Positions 25,462-33,008 of a stretch of DNA of 42,384 nt are shown one piece after another. The translations under genes were made by a program, and so were the position numbers. Source of the DNA: an uncultured Eubacteriales bacterium (GTDB lineage: Bacteria; Bacillota; Clostridia; Lachnospirales; Lachnospiraceae); NCBI GenBank assembly GCA_949292795.1, contig CASFBR010000153.1, forward strand, positions 1-42,384, written 5' to 3'. Under the pieces are notes generated by a model. That model ran no database searches. It was not told the origin of the DNA and worked only from the letters and a program-made list of their open reading frames with translations. Within the stretch, counting starts at the first letter, position 1. Every line of letters begins with the position of its first letter.

Positions 25462-26643
25462 TTATTCAACCTGGCCCTTGCGGTACTTTTCCAGAAGACT
25501 GTCGATCTTGTCGTATGGGTCAAGAAGCTGGCTGATGGAATGATCGTGGTTGATGGAGTCGATGAGCAGGGCAATGTATTTGCTCAGGTCAACGCTGACA
25601 TAGTATTCACGGCTTAACAGCTCTGGTGTCTGATAAATGACGTTGGAGGTAAGCACCTTATCGATCAGGCCGTTTTTATAGTACTCATCAAAAGAAGCCA
25701 TACCATTGGTGAAAAGGCCAAAGGTAGCGGCAACGAAAACTCTTCTGGCTTTGCGTTTTTTCAGCTCTTTTGCCACATCAAGCATACTTTCACCGGAGGA
25801 AATCATATCGTCAACGATCAGAACGTCCTTTCCTTCCACCGGCGCGCCGAGAAATTCATGGGCAACAATGGGGTTGCGGCCGTTGACGATCGTTGTGTAA
25901 TCGCGGCGTTTATAGAACATACCAACCTCAACACCGAGAACCGTTCCGTAGTAAACGGCGCGGCTCATAGCGCCTTCATCGGGGCTGATGACCATCAGAT
26001 GTCCATTGTCAATTCCCATATCCGGAACATTGCAGCACAGTGCCTTGATAAACTGATAGGTCGGCTGAATATTGTCAAAGCCGCTTAACGGGATTGCGTT
26101 CTGAACTCTGGGGTCGTGTGCGTCAAAGGTAAGGATATTCTCAACACCCATATCATAGAGCTCCTTTAAAGCAAGCGCACAGTCAAGAGATTCTCTCTTG
26201 GAGCGCTTGTGCTGGCGGCTTTCATAGAGGAAGGGCATAATAACGTTGATACGGCGGGCCTTGCCTGCGGCTGCGGAAATAATACGCTTCAGGTCTGCAA
26301 AATGATCGTCCGGGGACATGCGGTTTTCATAGCCGCAGAGAGAGTATTTGATACTGTAATTAGTGACATCCACAAGAATATACAGGTCTTTACCGCGGAC
26401 AGACTCATTGATCGTACCCTTGGCTTCGCCGCTTCCAAAACGGGAGCACTTTGCGTCGATGATGTAGTTATCCCGCTGATAGCCTTCAAAATGAATAGAT
26501 GACATATGCTTTCCTGTTCTTTCCCGGCGCCAGGAAACGATATAGTCGTTGACGCGCTTTCCAAGAGCGCTGCAGCTTTCAAGAGGGATGATTCCCAGTT
26601 CACCTGCCGGAATAGTTTCTTTGAAATTGTCCGTTTGATTCAT
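25462..26643 (-). CDS. prs: Ribose-phosphate pyrophosphokinase, long variant
   Basis: Makes PRPP from ribose 5-phosphate and ATP, feeding purine, pyrimidine, His and Trp synthesis. The PRPP loop is VLIVDDMISSGESM, where the canonical form ends in TGGT, and the catalytic-loop region reads FLYESRQHKRSKRE. The DLH-x-Q region is replaced by FDAHDPRVQN. At 393 residues it is about 75 longer than standard Prs, the extra being mainly N-terminal (residues 1-70) with a short C-terminal helix. Start: the ATG at 26643 has GGAGG 6 bases upstream. Such variants occur in Clostridia and are annotated as PRPP synthetase; regulation may differ from the classical type. It is preceded by a 350-base gap with a structured leader. 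Confidence 0.88.
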   Translation of the reverse strand: MNQTDNFKETIPAGELGIIPLESCSALGKRVNDYIVSWRRERTGKHMSSIHFEGYQRDNYIIDAKCSRFGSGEAKGTINESVRGKDLYILVDVTNYSIKYSLCGYENRMSPDDHFADLKRIISAAAGKARRINVIMPFLYESRQHKRSKRESLDCALALKELYDMGVENILTFDAHDPRVQNAIPLSGFDNIQPTYQFIKALCCNVPDMGIDNGHLMVISPDEGAMSRAVYYGTVLGVEVGMFYKRRDYTTIVNGRNPIVAHEFLGAPVEGKDVLIVDDMISSGESMLDVAKELKKRKARRVFVAATFGLFTNGMASFDEYYKNGLIDKVLTSNVIYQTPELLSREYYVSVDLSKYIALLIDSINHDHSISQLLDPYDKIDSLLEKYRKGQVE

Positions 26644-26722
26644 AGTTAACCTCCATGGTATGTGTGCGCTGTCACGATACAATACTGCGCGATATATGAT
26701 ATTTTGTAACTATTCAGCCATG

Positions 26723-26800
26723 TGTCTGACAGAACGAAAGACGGTGCAGGCCGCTTGCCTGGAGTTTTCGGTTCTGCCGGGCATACGGCCGACAGAGACA
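26723..26800 (-). other. Candidate structured leader in the 351-base gap upstream of prs
   Basis: On the minus strand TGTCT (26800 side) can pair with AGACA (26723 side). Inside, GGCCG pairs with CGGCC, and TGCC with GGCA. The rest of the 26644-26994 gap is AT-rich with no confident promoter. Near dnaC (26917-26939) a 5-bp GGCTC/GAGCC hairpin could be a weak terminator for the dnaC operon. I see no gene in the gap and no known PRPP or ppGpp riboswitch consensus. Confidence 0.35.
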
Positions 26801-26994
26801 TTTATATTTTCATTTTAAACAAGATGTTCCAATAAAACAAGAGAAAAAATCACTTTTGTAAAGTTTTGTCGTATTTTGTAAAGCGGCTGGCGAAACTCTG
26901 TTAAATGTAACGAAATGGCTCGCCTCAAATGCCTGAGCCAGGCCAATCTGCACATTCCCGTTGGGGCAGCCGGCCATTTTTGCTGTTTATTCGT

Positions 26995-27993
26995 TTATGG
27001 AGCAATGGCTTTTTTTACACGGATGTCCTCGCCGAGCACGGGAAGGATGGTATAGTCGCTGACAATGCGCGAAAAAATACGTTCGCTGTATTCGGTCTGA
27101 AGCTGCTCCACGGACATATTCGTGGAAATGATCGTCGATTTTTTGCAAAGGAGCCGTTCATTAATGCACAGGAACAGCTGGGAAGTAATAAAGCTGTTAT
27201 TTAACTCCGTGCCAAGATCATCAATGATGAGCAGGTCGCAGTCCAGGATGTAGCTAAACATATTTTCAGCGGTATCGTCATCGTCATTTTTTCCAAACGT
27301 ATTATTTTCAAGAATATCCACAAGGCCGAAGGCTGTCAGGTAGATGACCGTATATCCCTTGTTCAGAAGCTCCCGGGCAATGCAGTTGGTGAGAAATGTT
27401 TTGCCGACGCCGGTATTGCCGCAAAACAAAAGATTTTCACTGTTCTCGCTGAATGTATCGATGAAATGATGGCATTGTTCCACGATCTTGAGGATATTTT
27501 CTCTGGGGCTGATGCCAAGACGCGCATCCTTTTCATCGGAATAATAGCTGATCTTAAATGTATCAAAATTTTCTTCACTGAGCCGCTCGCGGATATTGGA
27601 CTGAGCATAGACAAGATCCACGACAGCCTGCATAAAGCAATGGCATTTTTTTGCGCCTATAAATCCGGTATCCTTGCAGTCCGGACAGTGATAGTGTGGC
27701 TTAAGATAATCGGCAACGTATCCGTTGCTTTGTAAAAGCGCGGCCTTTTCATCATTAAGCTGCTTCATAGCCGTTTTAAAGGCTTTAAGCTGTTCAGCTG
27801 CGGCTCCCTTTTTTAAGACCGCGCTGCGGGCGCAATCGGCAGCTGTCCGGGCAATCTGCTCATCGATTTCCCGGATTTTTGGCACTGAGGAATAGACCTC
27901 CTGGCGGCGCTGCTCAAGGCGTCGGTTATTGTCGAACTGGAGCTGGTCATATCTGCGTAAAATGGCGTTATACTGTGAATTTTTCAGGGGCAT
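26995..27993 (-). CDS. dnaC: DnaC/DnaI-type replicative helicase loader (AAA+ ATPase)
   Basis: Loads the replicative helicase onto DNA at origins and restarting forks. It has an N-terminal helicase-interacting region with a zinc-binding pattern (HCPDCKDTGFIGAKKCHC). The AAA+ core shows Walker A (GNTGVGKTFL), Walker B (LLIIDDLGTE), a sensor region (STNMSVEQL) and the arginine-finger segment (YSERIFSRI). 332 residues, close to Bacillus DnaI and other Firmicute loaders. GGAGGG lies 8 bases before the ATG. The start overlaps the end of the DnaD-like gene by 10 bases, so the two are coupled. Naming dnaC or dnaI is a matter of convention. Confidence 0.93.
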   Translation of the reverse strand: MPLKNSQYNAILRRYDQLQFDNNRRLEQRRQEVYSSVPKIREIDEQIARTAADCARSAVLKKGAAAEQLKAFKTAMKQLNDEKAALLQSNGYVADYLKPHYHCPDCKDTGFIGAKKCHCFMQAVVDLVYAQSNIRERLSEENFDTFKISYYSDEKDARLGISPRENILKIVEQCHHFIDTFSENSENLLFCGNTGVGKTFLTNCIARELLNKGYTVIYLTAFGLVDILENNTFGKNDDDDTAENMFSYILDCDLLIIDDLGTELNNSFITSQLFLCINERLLCKKSTIISTNMSVEQLQTEYSERIFSRIVSDYTILPVLGEDIRVKKAIAP

Positions 27994-29516
27994 GACGGCT
28001 TCCCTCCATCGGTTTTATTTTCGCTTTTATTTAGTGATTTTTTAAAAAGTGCCTGTTCAAGCTTTCCATAGTCATAAGAGCGCTGCTCAAAATTGTGAAA
28101 CTTGTTTGTGCTGCGTGGGCGCTGGCTGCCCAGGACATTTGTTCCGGCGTAAGCACCGGACTTTCCGGCCGGTGCGCTGCCAGCGGGCTTTCCAGCCGGT
28201 GCGTTGCCAGCGGACTTTCCGGCCGATACGCTGCCGGCGGACGGATAGCTGCCCGGTGCGGCTTTTGCGGAAGGCGCGCCGGTACTCTGGGCGGCCTGCT
28301 TTTTCCGGGCGTGGATTTCGTCCAGCCTGCGCACATCATCCAGACTTCCCACCTTATTTTCATACCAGCCCTTCAGGATAGACTGTGCATAGGAAAAGCT
28401 GGGGGCATGGGTAGCTTCAATGGTTCTTTTACATGCTTCAAGGATGATTGGCATCGGAAATCCGTATTCCCGCGTCCAGCGGCGGATATGCTCCATTTCC
28501 GAGGGGGCCGGGTTGCGGTTGGTGATGCCAAAGGCTTTGAGGATGTCGAAGCATGTCTTATTATAGTAGGTTGACCGGGCGCGGGCCTTGGCCACCGTAT
28601 CGATGCCGTCTCTGGCCCAGGCCAGGGCGGTCTGTTCAATGTAGTGTATACTGTAATGATTATTTGATACACAATATTCAAAGAGATATTCGATCAGCTC
28701 GGAGGAAAAGCCGAGCCCCTCTCCGAAGTAGACGATCTTATTGACATCGGTGGGCCCAAGCGGCTTGCCAAGATACTGTTCAATGACAAAAAAGAGCTGA
28801 TCATCATTGACTTTTTTAAAATGCTCCATCTGTGCGGCTGTGTAGGCCGGTGTCCCGTTATACATATTTGGCTTTTGGGGGACGGCTGCCGGGCCGGCCT
28901 GTAAGGCCGCCGCATCCGGCACAGAGGCTGAACCCGCCGCAGCGCCTGCCTGGGAGCCGGAAGATACCGCGGAGAAGGGGGCTGCTCCCGGCGCGGAGCC
29001 TGATTGGGCGCCGGAAGATACCGTAGAGAAGGAGCCTGAACCCGCCGCGGAGCCTGATTGAGCGCCGGAAGATACCGCGGAGAAGGAGGATGAACCCGCC
29101 GCGGCGCCTGCCTGGGCGCCGGAGGGCAGCGCAGATGAGCGGTTTGCGGCAGCGGCCCAGGTCGCAGCCGCTGCCTGAGCGGGCAGCGGCACCGGCGCGG
29201 CTGCGCTTTGGGAGTGCTTTTGGGGAAGCGGGAGCAGCTGGATGCCCAGGAGCGTGTTTCCTTCAAAGCGAAGCGCCATAAGTCCCTCGCGCTCCCAGTA
29301 TTTCAGCGCGCGGAGAATGTCGTTTTCGGTCATACAAAATGTATCAGCGGCGCTGGCTAAGCTGACGCCGGACGCCGGACATGTACAGTAGCGGAGAAAA
29401 TAAAGATAGACCTTGACAAATTCACCGCTGGCCTTTGGCATATAGTAATCAAGAAATTCATTGGAAAGGATGGTCACCGCCGTATCCGGTGCCCCGAAAA
29501 GTGTCAGTGTATTCAT
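27984..29516 (-). CDS. DnaD-domain replication initiation protein with two repeat linkers
   Basis: The N-terminal 100 residues are a winged-helix DnaD/DnaB-type domain (LSNEFLDYYMPKASGEFVKV, MTENDILRALKYWEREGL). The C-terminal DnaD domain (about 275-410: FVIEQYLGKPLGPTDVNKIV, HYIEQTALAWARDGI, YAQSILKGWYENKVGSL) binds DNA. They are separated by about 150 residues of Ala/Ser/Gly-rich sequence with four 18-residue repeats, and the tail carries 9-residue AGK-type repeats. 510 residues, far longer than Bacillus DnaD (about 230) because of these linkers. The ATG at 29516 has AGGGGA nearby. Located with dnaC as in helicase-loading operons, it probably recruits or remodels DNA for helicase loading. 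Confidence 0.87.
   Translation of the reverse strand: MNTLTLFGAPDTAVTILSNEFLDYYMPKASGEFVKVYLYFLRYCTCPASGVSLASAADTFCMTENDILRALKYWEREGLMALRFEGNTLLGIQLLPLPQKHSQSAAAPVPLPAQAAAATWAAAANRSSALPSGAQAGAAAGSSSFSAVSSGAQSGSAAGSGSFSTVSSGAQSGSAPGAAPFSAVSSGSQAGAAAGSASVPDAAALQAGPAAVPQKPNMYNGTPAYTAAQMEHFKKVNDDQLFFVIEQYLGKPLGPTDVNKIVYFGEGLGFSSELIEYLFEYCVSNNHYSIHYIEQTALAWARDGIDTVAKARARSTYYNKTCFDILKAFGITNRNPAPSEMEHIRRWTREYGFPMPIILEACKRTIEATHAPSFSYAQSILKGWYENKVGSLDDVRRLDEIHARKKQAAQSTGAPSAKAAPGSYPSAGSVSAGKSAGNAPAGKPAGSAPAGKSGAYAGTNVLGSQRPRSTNKFHNFEQRSYDYGKLEQALFKKSLNKSENKTDGGKPSCP
28157..28237 (-). repeat. In-frame 27-bp tandem repeat, three units
   Basis: Units at 28157, 28184 and 28211 encode the 9-residue AGKSAGNAP-type motif in the C-terminal tail of the DnaD-like protein. 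The units differ at a few positions each. Confidence 0.85.
28929..29144 (-). repeat. In-frame 54-bp tandem repeat, about four units
   Basis: A GCCGG landmark recurs at 28956, 29010, 29064 and 29118, exactly 54 bases apart. Units encode the 18-residue SGAQSGSAAGSGSFSTVS-type motif in the linker between the two DnaD domains. Confidence 0.85.
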
Positions 29517-29550
29517 GGTTTCCCCTGTCCTTTTGTAAGCTGTGATGCAC

Positions 29551-29621
29551 AGCCCGCCGGCGTTTTTGCCGTGAGCTGTGCGCCTTTGCCGGATAGGAGG
29601 GAAGAATGCTCTCCTATCCGG
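29551..29621 (-). other. Two hairpins in the leader of the dnaD-like operon
   Basis: A perfect 11-bp inverted repeat (CCGGATAGGAG at 29589-29599 with CTCCTATCCGG at 29611-29621) lies just after the predicted transcription start. A second stem (GCACAGC with GCTGTGC, and CGGC/GCCG within) follows nearer the gene. No T tract follows on the minus strand, so this is more likely an RNA-stability or regulatory structure than a terminator. Confidence 0.5.
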
Positions 29622-29635
29622 ATTATACTGACGAT

Positions 29636-29644
29636 AGTATAGCA
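29636..29644 (-). promoter_or_regulatory. Extended -10 promoter of the dnaD-like/dnaC operon
   Basis: On the minus strand TGC precedes TATACT (29641-29636), an extended -10. No clear -35 exists. It lies 58 bases downstream of the triple DnaA-box array, so DnaA bound there could act on it. Confidence 0.5.
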
Positions 29645-29701
29645 CATAACCGAAAAAAAGAGAATAGGAGCGGCCGGAAGGTGGATTGTGCATGACTTTT
29701 T

Positions 29702-29728
29702 TGTGGATAATGTGGATAATGTGGATAA
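29702..29728 (+). promoter_or_regulatory. Three tandem perfect DnaA boxes
   Basis: TGTGGATAA (the complement of the consensus TTATCCACA) occurs at 29702-29710, 29711-29719 and 29720-29728, head to tail without spacers, upstream of the dnaD-like/dnaC promoter. Confidence 0.88.
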
Positions 29729-29829
29729 ATAGTGGACATAATAAGTCGGATATATTGCGGCAGACGTTGTAAAATGGGGAAAAACAGCAGATTATGACGA
29801 CAGGTTTCGGATTTGTTATGTAAATGAAA

Positions 29830-29886
29830 ATATCCACAAATTTATAAACGTTTTATTGTTTATAAATTTGTGGATAATGTGGATAA
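29830..29886. promoter_or_regulatory. Second DnaA-box group: two perfect boxes and one inverted near-match
   Basis: TGTGGATAA lies at 29869-29877 and 29878-29886, tandem without spacer. ATATCCACA (8 of 9) lies inverted at 29830-29838. The last box ends one base before the murC stop codon. With the triple array this makes six sites in 185 bases. Confidence 0.82.
29832..29875 (-). terminator. Long AT-rich hairpin, probable terminator of murC
   Basis: A perfect 18-bp stem (29832-29849 with 29858-29875) with an 8-base loop, 11 bases past the murC stop; on the minus strand it is followed by ATTTTCATTT. The stem includes parts of two DnaA boxes, so terminator and DnaA site overlap. Confidence 0.65.
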
Positions 29887-31266
29887 CTAGGACTGAATCA
29901 GGTTTTCTCCAATATTTACAACGTCTCCGGCACCCATAGTTATCAACAAATCGCCGTGGGTACAATTTTTTTGAAGAAAATCCTCGATTTCTGCAAATGA
30001 TGGAAAATACCAGACATCCTTGCCGGCCTGTGCGAGCAGTCTCTGGATGTCTTTGGAATGAATGTCGCCAGGGTCTGTCTCCCTGGCCGGGAAAATATCT
30101 GCCAGCACAATTTTGTCTGCCAGGCTCAGCGCCTTTGCAAAGTCGTTTAAGAAGGCTTTTGTGCGGGTGTAGGTGTGAGGCTGGAATACGCACCAGAGTG
30201 TCTTATGGGGACATTTCTGGGCGGTTGTCAGTGTGGCGGCAATCTCTGTCGGGTGATGGGCATAGTCATCAATGACGGTAGTGCCGTTAAAGCTGCCCTT
30301 GTATTCAAAGCGCCGGTCCGTGCCGTCATAATTTAAAAGCCCCTGCTTAATATCTTCAAGAGAAAAGCCCATGGTCACGGCGGCAGCGATGGCGGCAAGG
30401 GCATTGGTGATGTTGTGCATGCCGGTGACATTTAAAGAAATCCGGCCGATCTGTTCGCCGCGGATATTTAAGTCAAAGCTGCCGTTGGCCCGGTCGTCAA
30501 AGGTGATATGACTGGCCGAAAAATCATTGGACGGATCAAGGCCGAAGGTAATGACCCTGCAGGCCAGTCCATCGGTGATCTCTGTGTAATGGTCGATCGC
30601 TCCGTGAATGATCAGTGTTCCGTCTGCGGGAAGCCTGCGGGCAAACTCCCGGAAAGAATGACGGATGTCATAAATATCTTTGAAAAAGTCCAGATGATCT
30701 TCTTCGATATTAAGGATAACCTCCATCTTCGGATGAAATTTTAAGAAGCTGTTCGTATATTCACAGGCTTCTGCGACAAAATAGGAGGACTGTCCGATGC
30801 GGATATTGCCGTGGATGGCTTTTAAAATACCGCCAACAGAAATCGTCGGATCACATTTGGCCTCAAGCATGATCTGTGAGATCATTGATGTCGTTGTTGT
30901 TTTTCCGTGGGTTCCGGCAACCGCCACAGAATTTTCATAGTGGCGCATGATCTGGCCGAGAAGCTCTGCCCGGTCCATCATCGGAATATTGCGGGCCTTT
31001 GCGGCGATAAATTCCGGGTTGTCGGGATGGATAGCGGCAGTATAAACGACCAGATCGATCTGATCGGTGATATTTTCGGCGCACTGTCCGTAATGGATGA
31101 CAACGCCCTGAGCTTCAAGATGCCGGGTGATTGCGCTGGAATGGCTGTCAGAGCCGGTAATGATAAAACCGCGGTCCAGAAGGATTTCAGCAAGGCCGCT
31201 CATACTGATGCCGCCGATACCCATAAAATGAACGCGGATCGGTTCGTCAAAATTTAACTGATACAT
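29887..31266 (-). CDS. murC: UDP-N-acetylmuramate--L-alanine ligase
   Basis: Adds L-alanine to UDP-MurNAc, the first amino acid of the peptidoglycan stem, in the cytoplasm. The N-terminal Rossmann-like domain starts VHFMGIGGISMSGLAEIL; the ATP loop GTHGKTTTTSM is around residue 113. The central domain has EEDHLDFF and the C-terminal domain has DDYAHHPTE and QPHTYTRT. 459 residues from the ATG at 31266. The upstream extension to 31317 has no homology. The binding site is weak (AGGA, 9 bases away). It is monocistronic, far from the usual mur cluster, next to replication genes. Confidence 0.96.
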   Translation of the reverse strand: MYQLNFDEPIRVHFMGIGGISMSGLAEILLDRGFIITGSDSHSSAITRHLEAQGVVIHYGQCAENITDQIDLVVYTAAIHPDNPEFIAAKARNIPMMDRAELLGQIMRHYENSVAVAGTHGKTTTTSMISQIMLEAKCDPTISVGGILKAIHGNIRIGQSSYFVAEACEYTNSFLKFHPKMEVILNIEEDHLDFFKDIYDIRHSFREFARRLPADGTLIIHGAIDHYTEITDGLACRVITFGLDPSNDFSASHITFDDRANGSFDLNIRGEQIGRISLNVTGMHNITNALAAIAAAVTMGFSLEDIKQGLLNYDGTDRRFEYKGSFNGTTVIDDYAHHPTEIAATLTTAQKCPHKTLWCVFQPHTYTRTKAFLNDFAKALSLADKIVLADIFPARETDPGDIHSKDIQRLLAQAGKDVWYFPSFAEIEDFLQKNCTHGDLLITMGAGDVVNIGENLIQS

Positions 31267-31332
31267 AATTACACATCCTGTTCTGTTCCTGTGAAAGCCC
31301 CGCAGGTGCGGAGCCACTATTTAGCTACATCC

Positions 31333-31361
31333 ATTATAAACACAGTTTCTGAAAAAATCAA
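31333..31361 (-). promoter_or_regulatory. Promoter of murC
   Basis: On the minus strand TTGATT (31361-31356) and a perfect TATAAT (31338-31333) are 17 bases apart, about 60 bases before the murC start. Confidence 0.7.
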
Positions 31362-31444
31362 AGGCTTTATGGCAAAACATCAAAGACAGCGCTGCTGCTG
31401 GGGAAAAACGTTTTTGCCCCACATGTGCAGATTTTTATGCGTTT

Positions 31445-31527
31445 TGTCGAAAAAGGTAAAAATATATAAAAAACAAAGAAAAACACGATATAAATATATT
31501 CAAAAAAACGAACTGAAAAATGTCGAA
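31445..31527 (+). promoter_or_regulatory. Two Spo0A-type boxes upstream of glgC
   Basis: TGTCGAA, the consensus 0A box, occurs at 31445-31451 and 31521-31527 in the same orientation, 76 bases apart, in an AT-rich part of the 470-base murC-glgC gap. They lie about 180 and 105 bases upstream of the predicted glgC start point. The gap holds these, the two divergent promoters and the glgC leader; a 94-codon frame in it lacks gene features. Confidence 0.5.
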
Positions 31528-31594
31528 ATTGTACGAAAAATAGTTAGTTTGCATAGAAGTTATGGTTTATATTAAAAAATAATTAGTAAAACTA

Positions 31595-31623
31595 TTCACA
31601 TTTCTGGTAATTGGTGCTATAAT
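31595..31623 (+). promoter_or_regulatory. Promoter of glgC-glgD-spoVG
   Basis: TTCACA (31595-31600) and a perfect TATAAT (31618-31623) are 17 bases apart, and TGC directly before the -10 makes it extended as well. This is among the best promoters in the window. Confidence 0.78.
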
Positions 31624-31638
31624 GACCACATAGTAACG

Positions 31639-31698
31639 GCTGGCGCATCCGAAAGGACTGCGCGGCTGTGAAGGATGAGAAAAGGCCATGAGGCCAGC
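31639..31698 (+). other. Structured leader of glgC
   Basis: GCTGGC (31639-31644) pairs with GCCAGC (31693-31698). Inside, GCATCC and GGA-C-TGC form a hairpin closed by a GAAA tetraloop (31645-31661). The leader is about 107 bases. I do not recognise the class. Confidence 0.4.
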
Positions 31699-31736
31699 AC
31701 ATTGAGTACATTTTAATAACAACAAGAGGTGATTGC

Positions 31737-33008
31737 GTGATTAAGAAAGAGATGATAGCAATGCTTCTGGCAGGAGGCCAGGGGAGCAGATTGGGTGTGT
31801 TAACAGCCAATGTCGCCAAGCCTGCCGTTGCATTTGGAGGCAAATATAGAATCATTGATTTCCCGTTAAGCAACTGTATTAATTCCGGTATTGATACCGT
31901 GGGGGTTCTGACCCAGTACAGGCACTTAAAGCTCAATACTCATATCGGTATCGGCGTGCCGTGGGATTTAGACCGTAATTATGGCGGCGTGACTTTGCTT
32001 CCTCCCTACGAAAAGACGGAACATTCCGACTGGTATTCCGGAACAGCCAATGCCATCTATCAGAACATTGAATTTATCGAGAACTATAATCCCGATTATG
32101 TGCTGATTCTTGGCGGCGACCATATTTATAAGATGGACTATGAGGTTATGCTCGATTATCATAAGGCAAGACATGCGGATATTACGCTGGCATGTATGCC
32201 TGTGCCGTGGGAGGAGGCCAGCCGCTTCGGCGTTGTGGTGGCGGACGAGAACGGCAATATCCAGGAGTTTGAGGAAAAACCGGAAAAACCAAGCAGCAAC
32301 CTTGCAAGCATGGGTATTTACATTTTTAACTGGAGTGTTCTTAAAGAGGCGCTTCTTAAGCTTAAGGATGTACCGGGCTGCGACTTTGGCAAGCATGTCA
32401 TTCCTTATGTCCATGACCGGTCGCATAACTGCTATGTATATGAATTTAACGGCTACTGGAAGGACGTAGGCACCCTTGGCTCTTACTGGGAAGCCAATAT
32501 GGAACTTATTGATATTATCCCGGAATTTAATCTTTACGAAGAGTTCTGGAAAATTTATACAAATAATGATATAATTACCCCGCAGTATTTTGGCAGTGCT
32601 TCCCGTGTGGAGCGGTGCATCATCGGCGAGGGCGCTGAAATCTACGGTGAAGTCGTAGGAAGTGTTATTGGAGCCGGCGTGACCATCGGTGAAGGCGCTG
32701 TGGTGAGAAACTCAATTATTATGAGGGATGCCGAAATCGGCGAAGGCTGTGTGATCGATAAGGCTATTATTGCTGAAAATGTGAAGGTCGGCAGCCATGT
32801 GACCATGGGGGTCGGCGAATATGCCCCTAGCGTTTTAAATCCCAAGGTATACGCCTTTGACCTTGTGACGGTTGCCGAGAACTCGGTCATCCCTCCAAAT
32901 GTTTCAATCGGAAAGAATACAGCTATTGTCGGGGAGACGACAGCTTCAGATTATCCCAATGGATTACTGGCAGGCGGACAGGCGATCGTTAAGGCAGGTG
33001 AGATGTGA
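31737..33008 (+). CDS. glgC: Glucose-1-phosphate adenylyltransferase
   Basis: Makes ADP-glucose from glucose 1-phosphate and ATP, the committed step of bacterial glycogen synthesis. It has the N-terminal nucleotidyltransferase domain with [13 protein letters not shown] (nucleotide loop), [20 protein letters not shown] (regulatory and substrate lysine region), [13 protein letters not shown] and [12 protein letters not shown]. The C-terminal left-handed beta-helix has isoleucine-patch repeats ([19 protein letters not shown]). The start is GTG at 31737 with AGAGGTGAT before it. 423 residues. It is followed by glgD with a TGATG overlap, the Firmicute arrangement in which GlgC and GlgD form a heterotetramer. 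Confidence 0.96.
   Translation: MIKKEMIAMLLAGGQGSRLGVLTANVAKPAVAFGGKYRIIDFPLSNCINSGIDTVGVLTQYRHLKLNTHIGIGVPWDLDRNYGGVTLLPPYEKTEHSDWYSGTANAIYQNIEFIENYNPDYVLILGGDHIYKMDYEVMLDYHKARHADITLACMPVPWEEASRFGVVVADENGNIQEFEEKPEKPSSNLASMGIYIFNWSVLKEALLKLKDVPGCDFGKHVIPYVHDRSHNCYVYEFNGYWKDVGTLGSYWEANMELIDIIPEFNLYEEFWKIYTNNDIITPQYFGSASRVERCIIGEGAEIYGEVVGSVIGAGVTIGEGAVVRNSIIMRDAEIGEGCVIDKAIIAENVKVGSHVTMGVGEYAPSVLNPKVYAFDLVTVAENSVIPPNVSIGKNTAIVGETTASDYPNGLLAGGQAIVKAGEM

Noticed and set aside
29702-29886. Calling this region the chromosomal origin oriC
   Set aside because: DnaA boxes alone are not enough; dnaA, dnaN and rpmH are absent and no clear unwinding element was identified. Reported as a DnaA-box cluster instead.
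31291-31575. 94-codon open frame in the murC-glgC gap
   Set aside because: No ribosome binding site, basic low-complexity composition, and it covers the murC promoter and Spo0A-type boxes.
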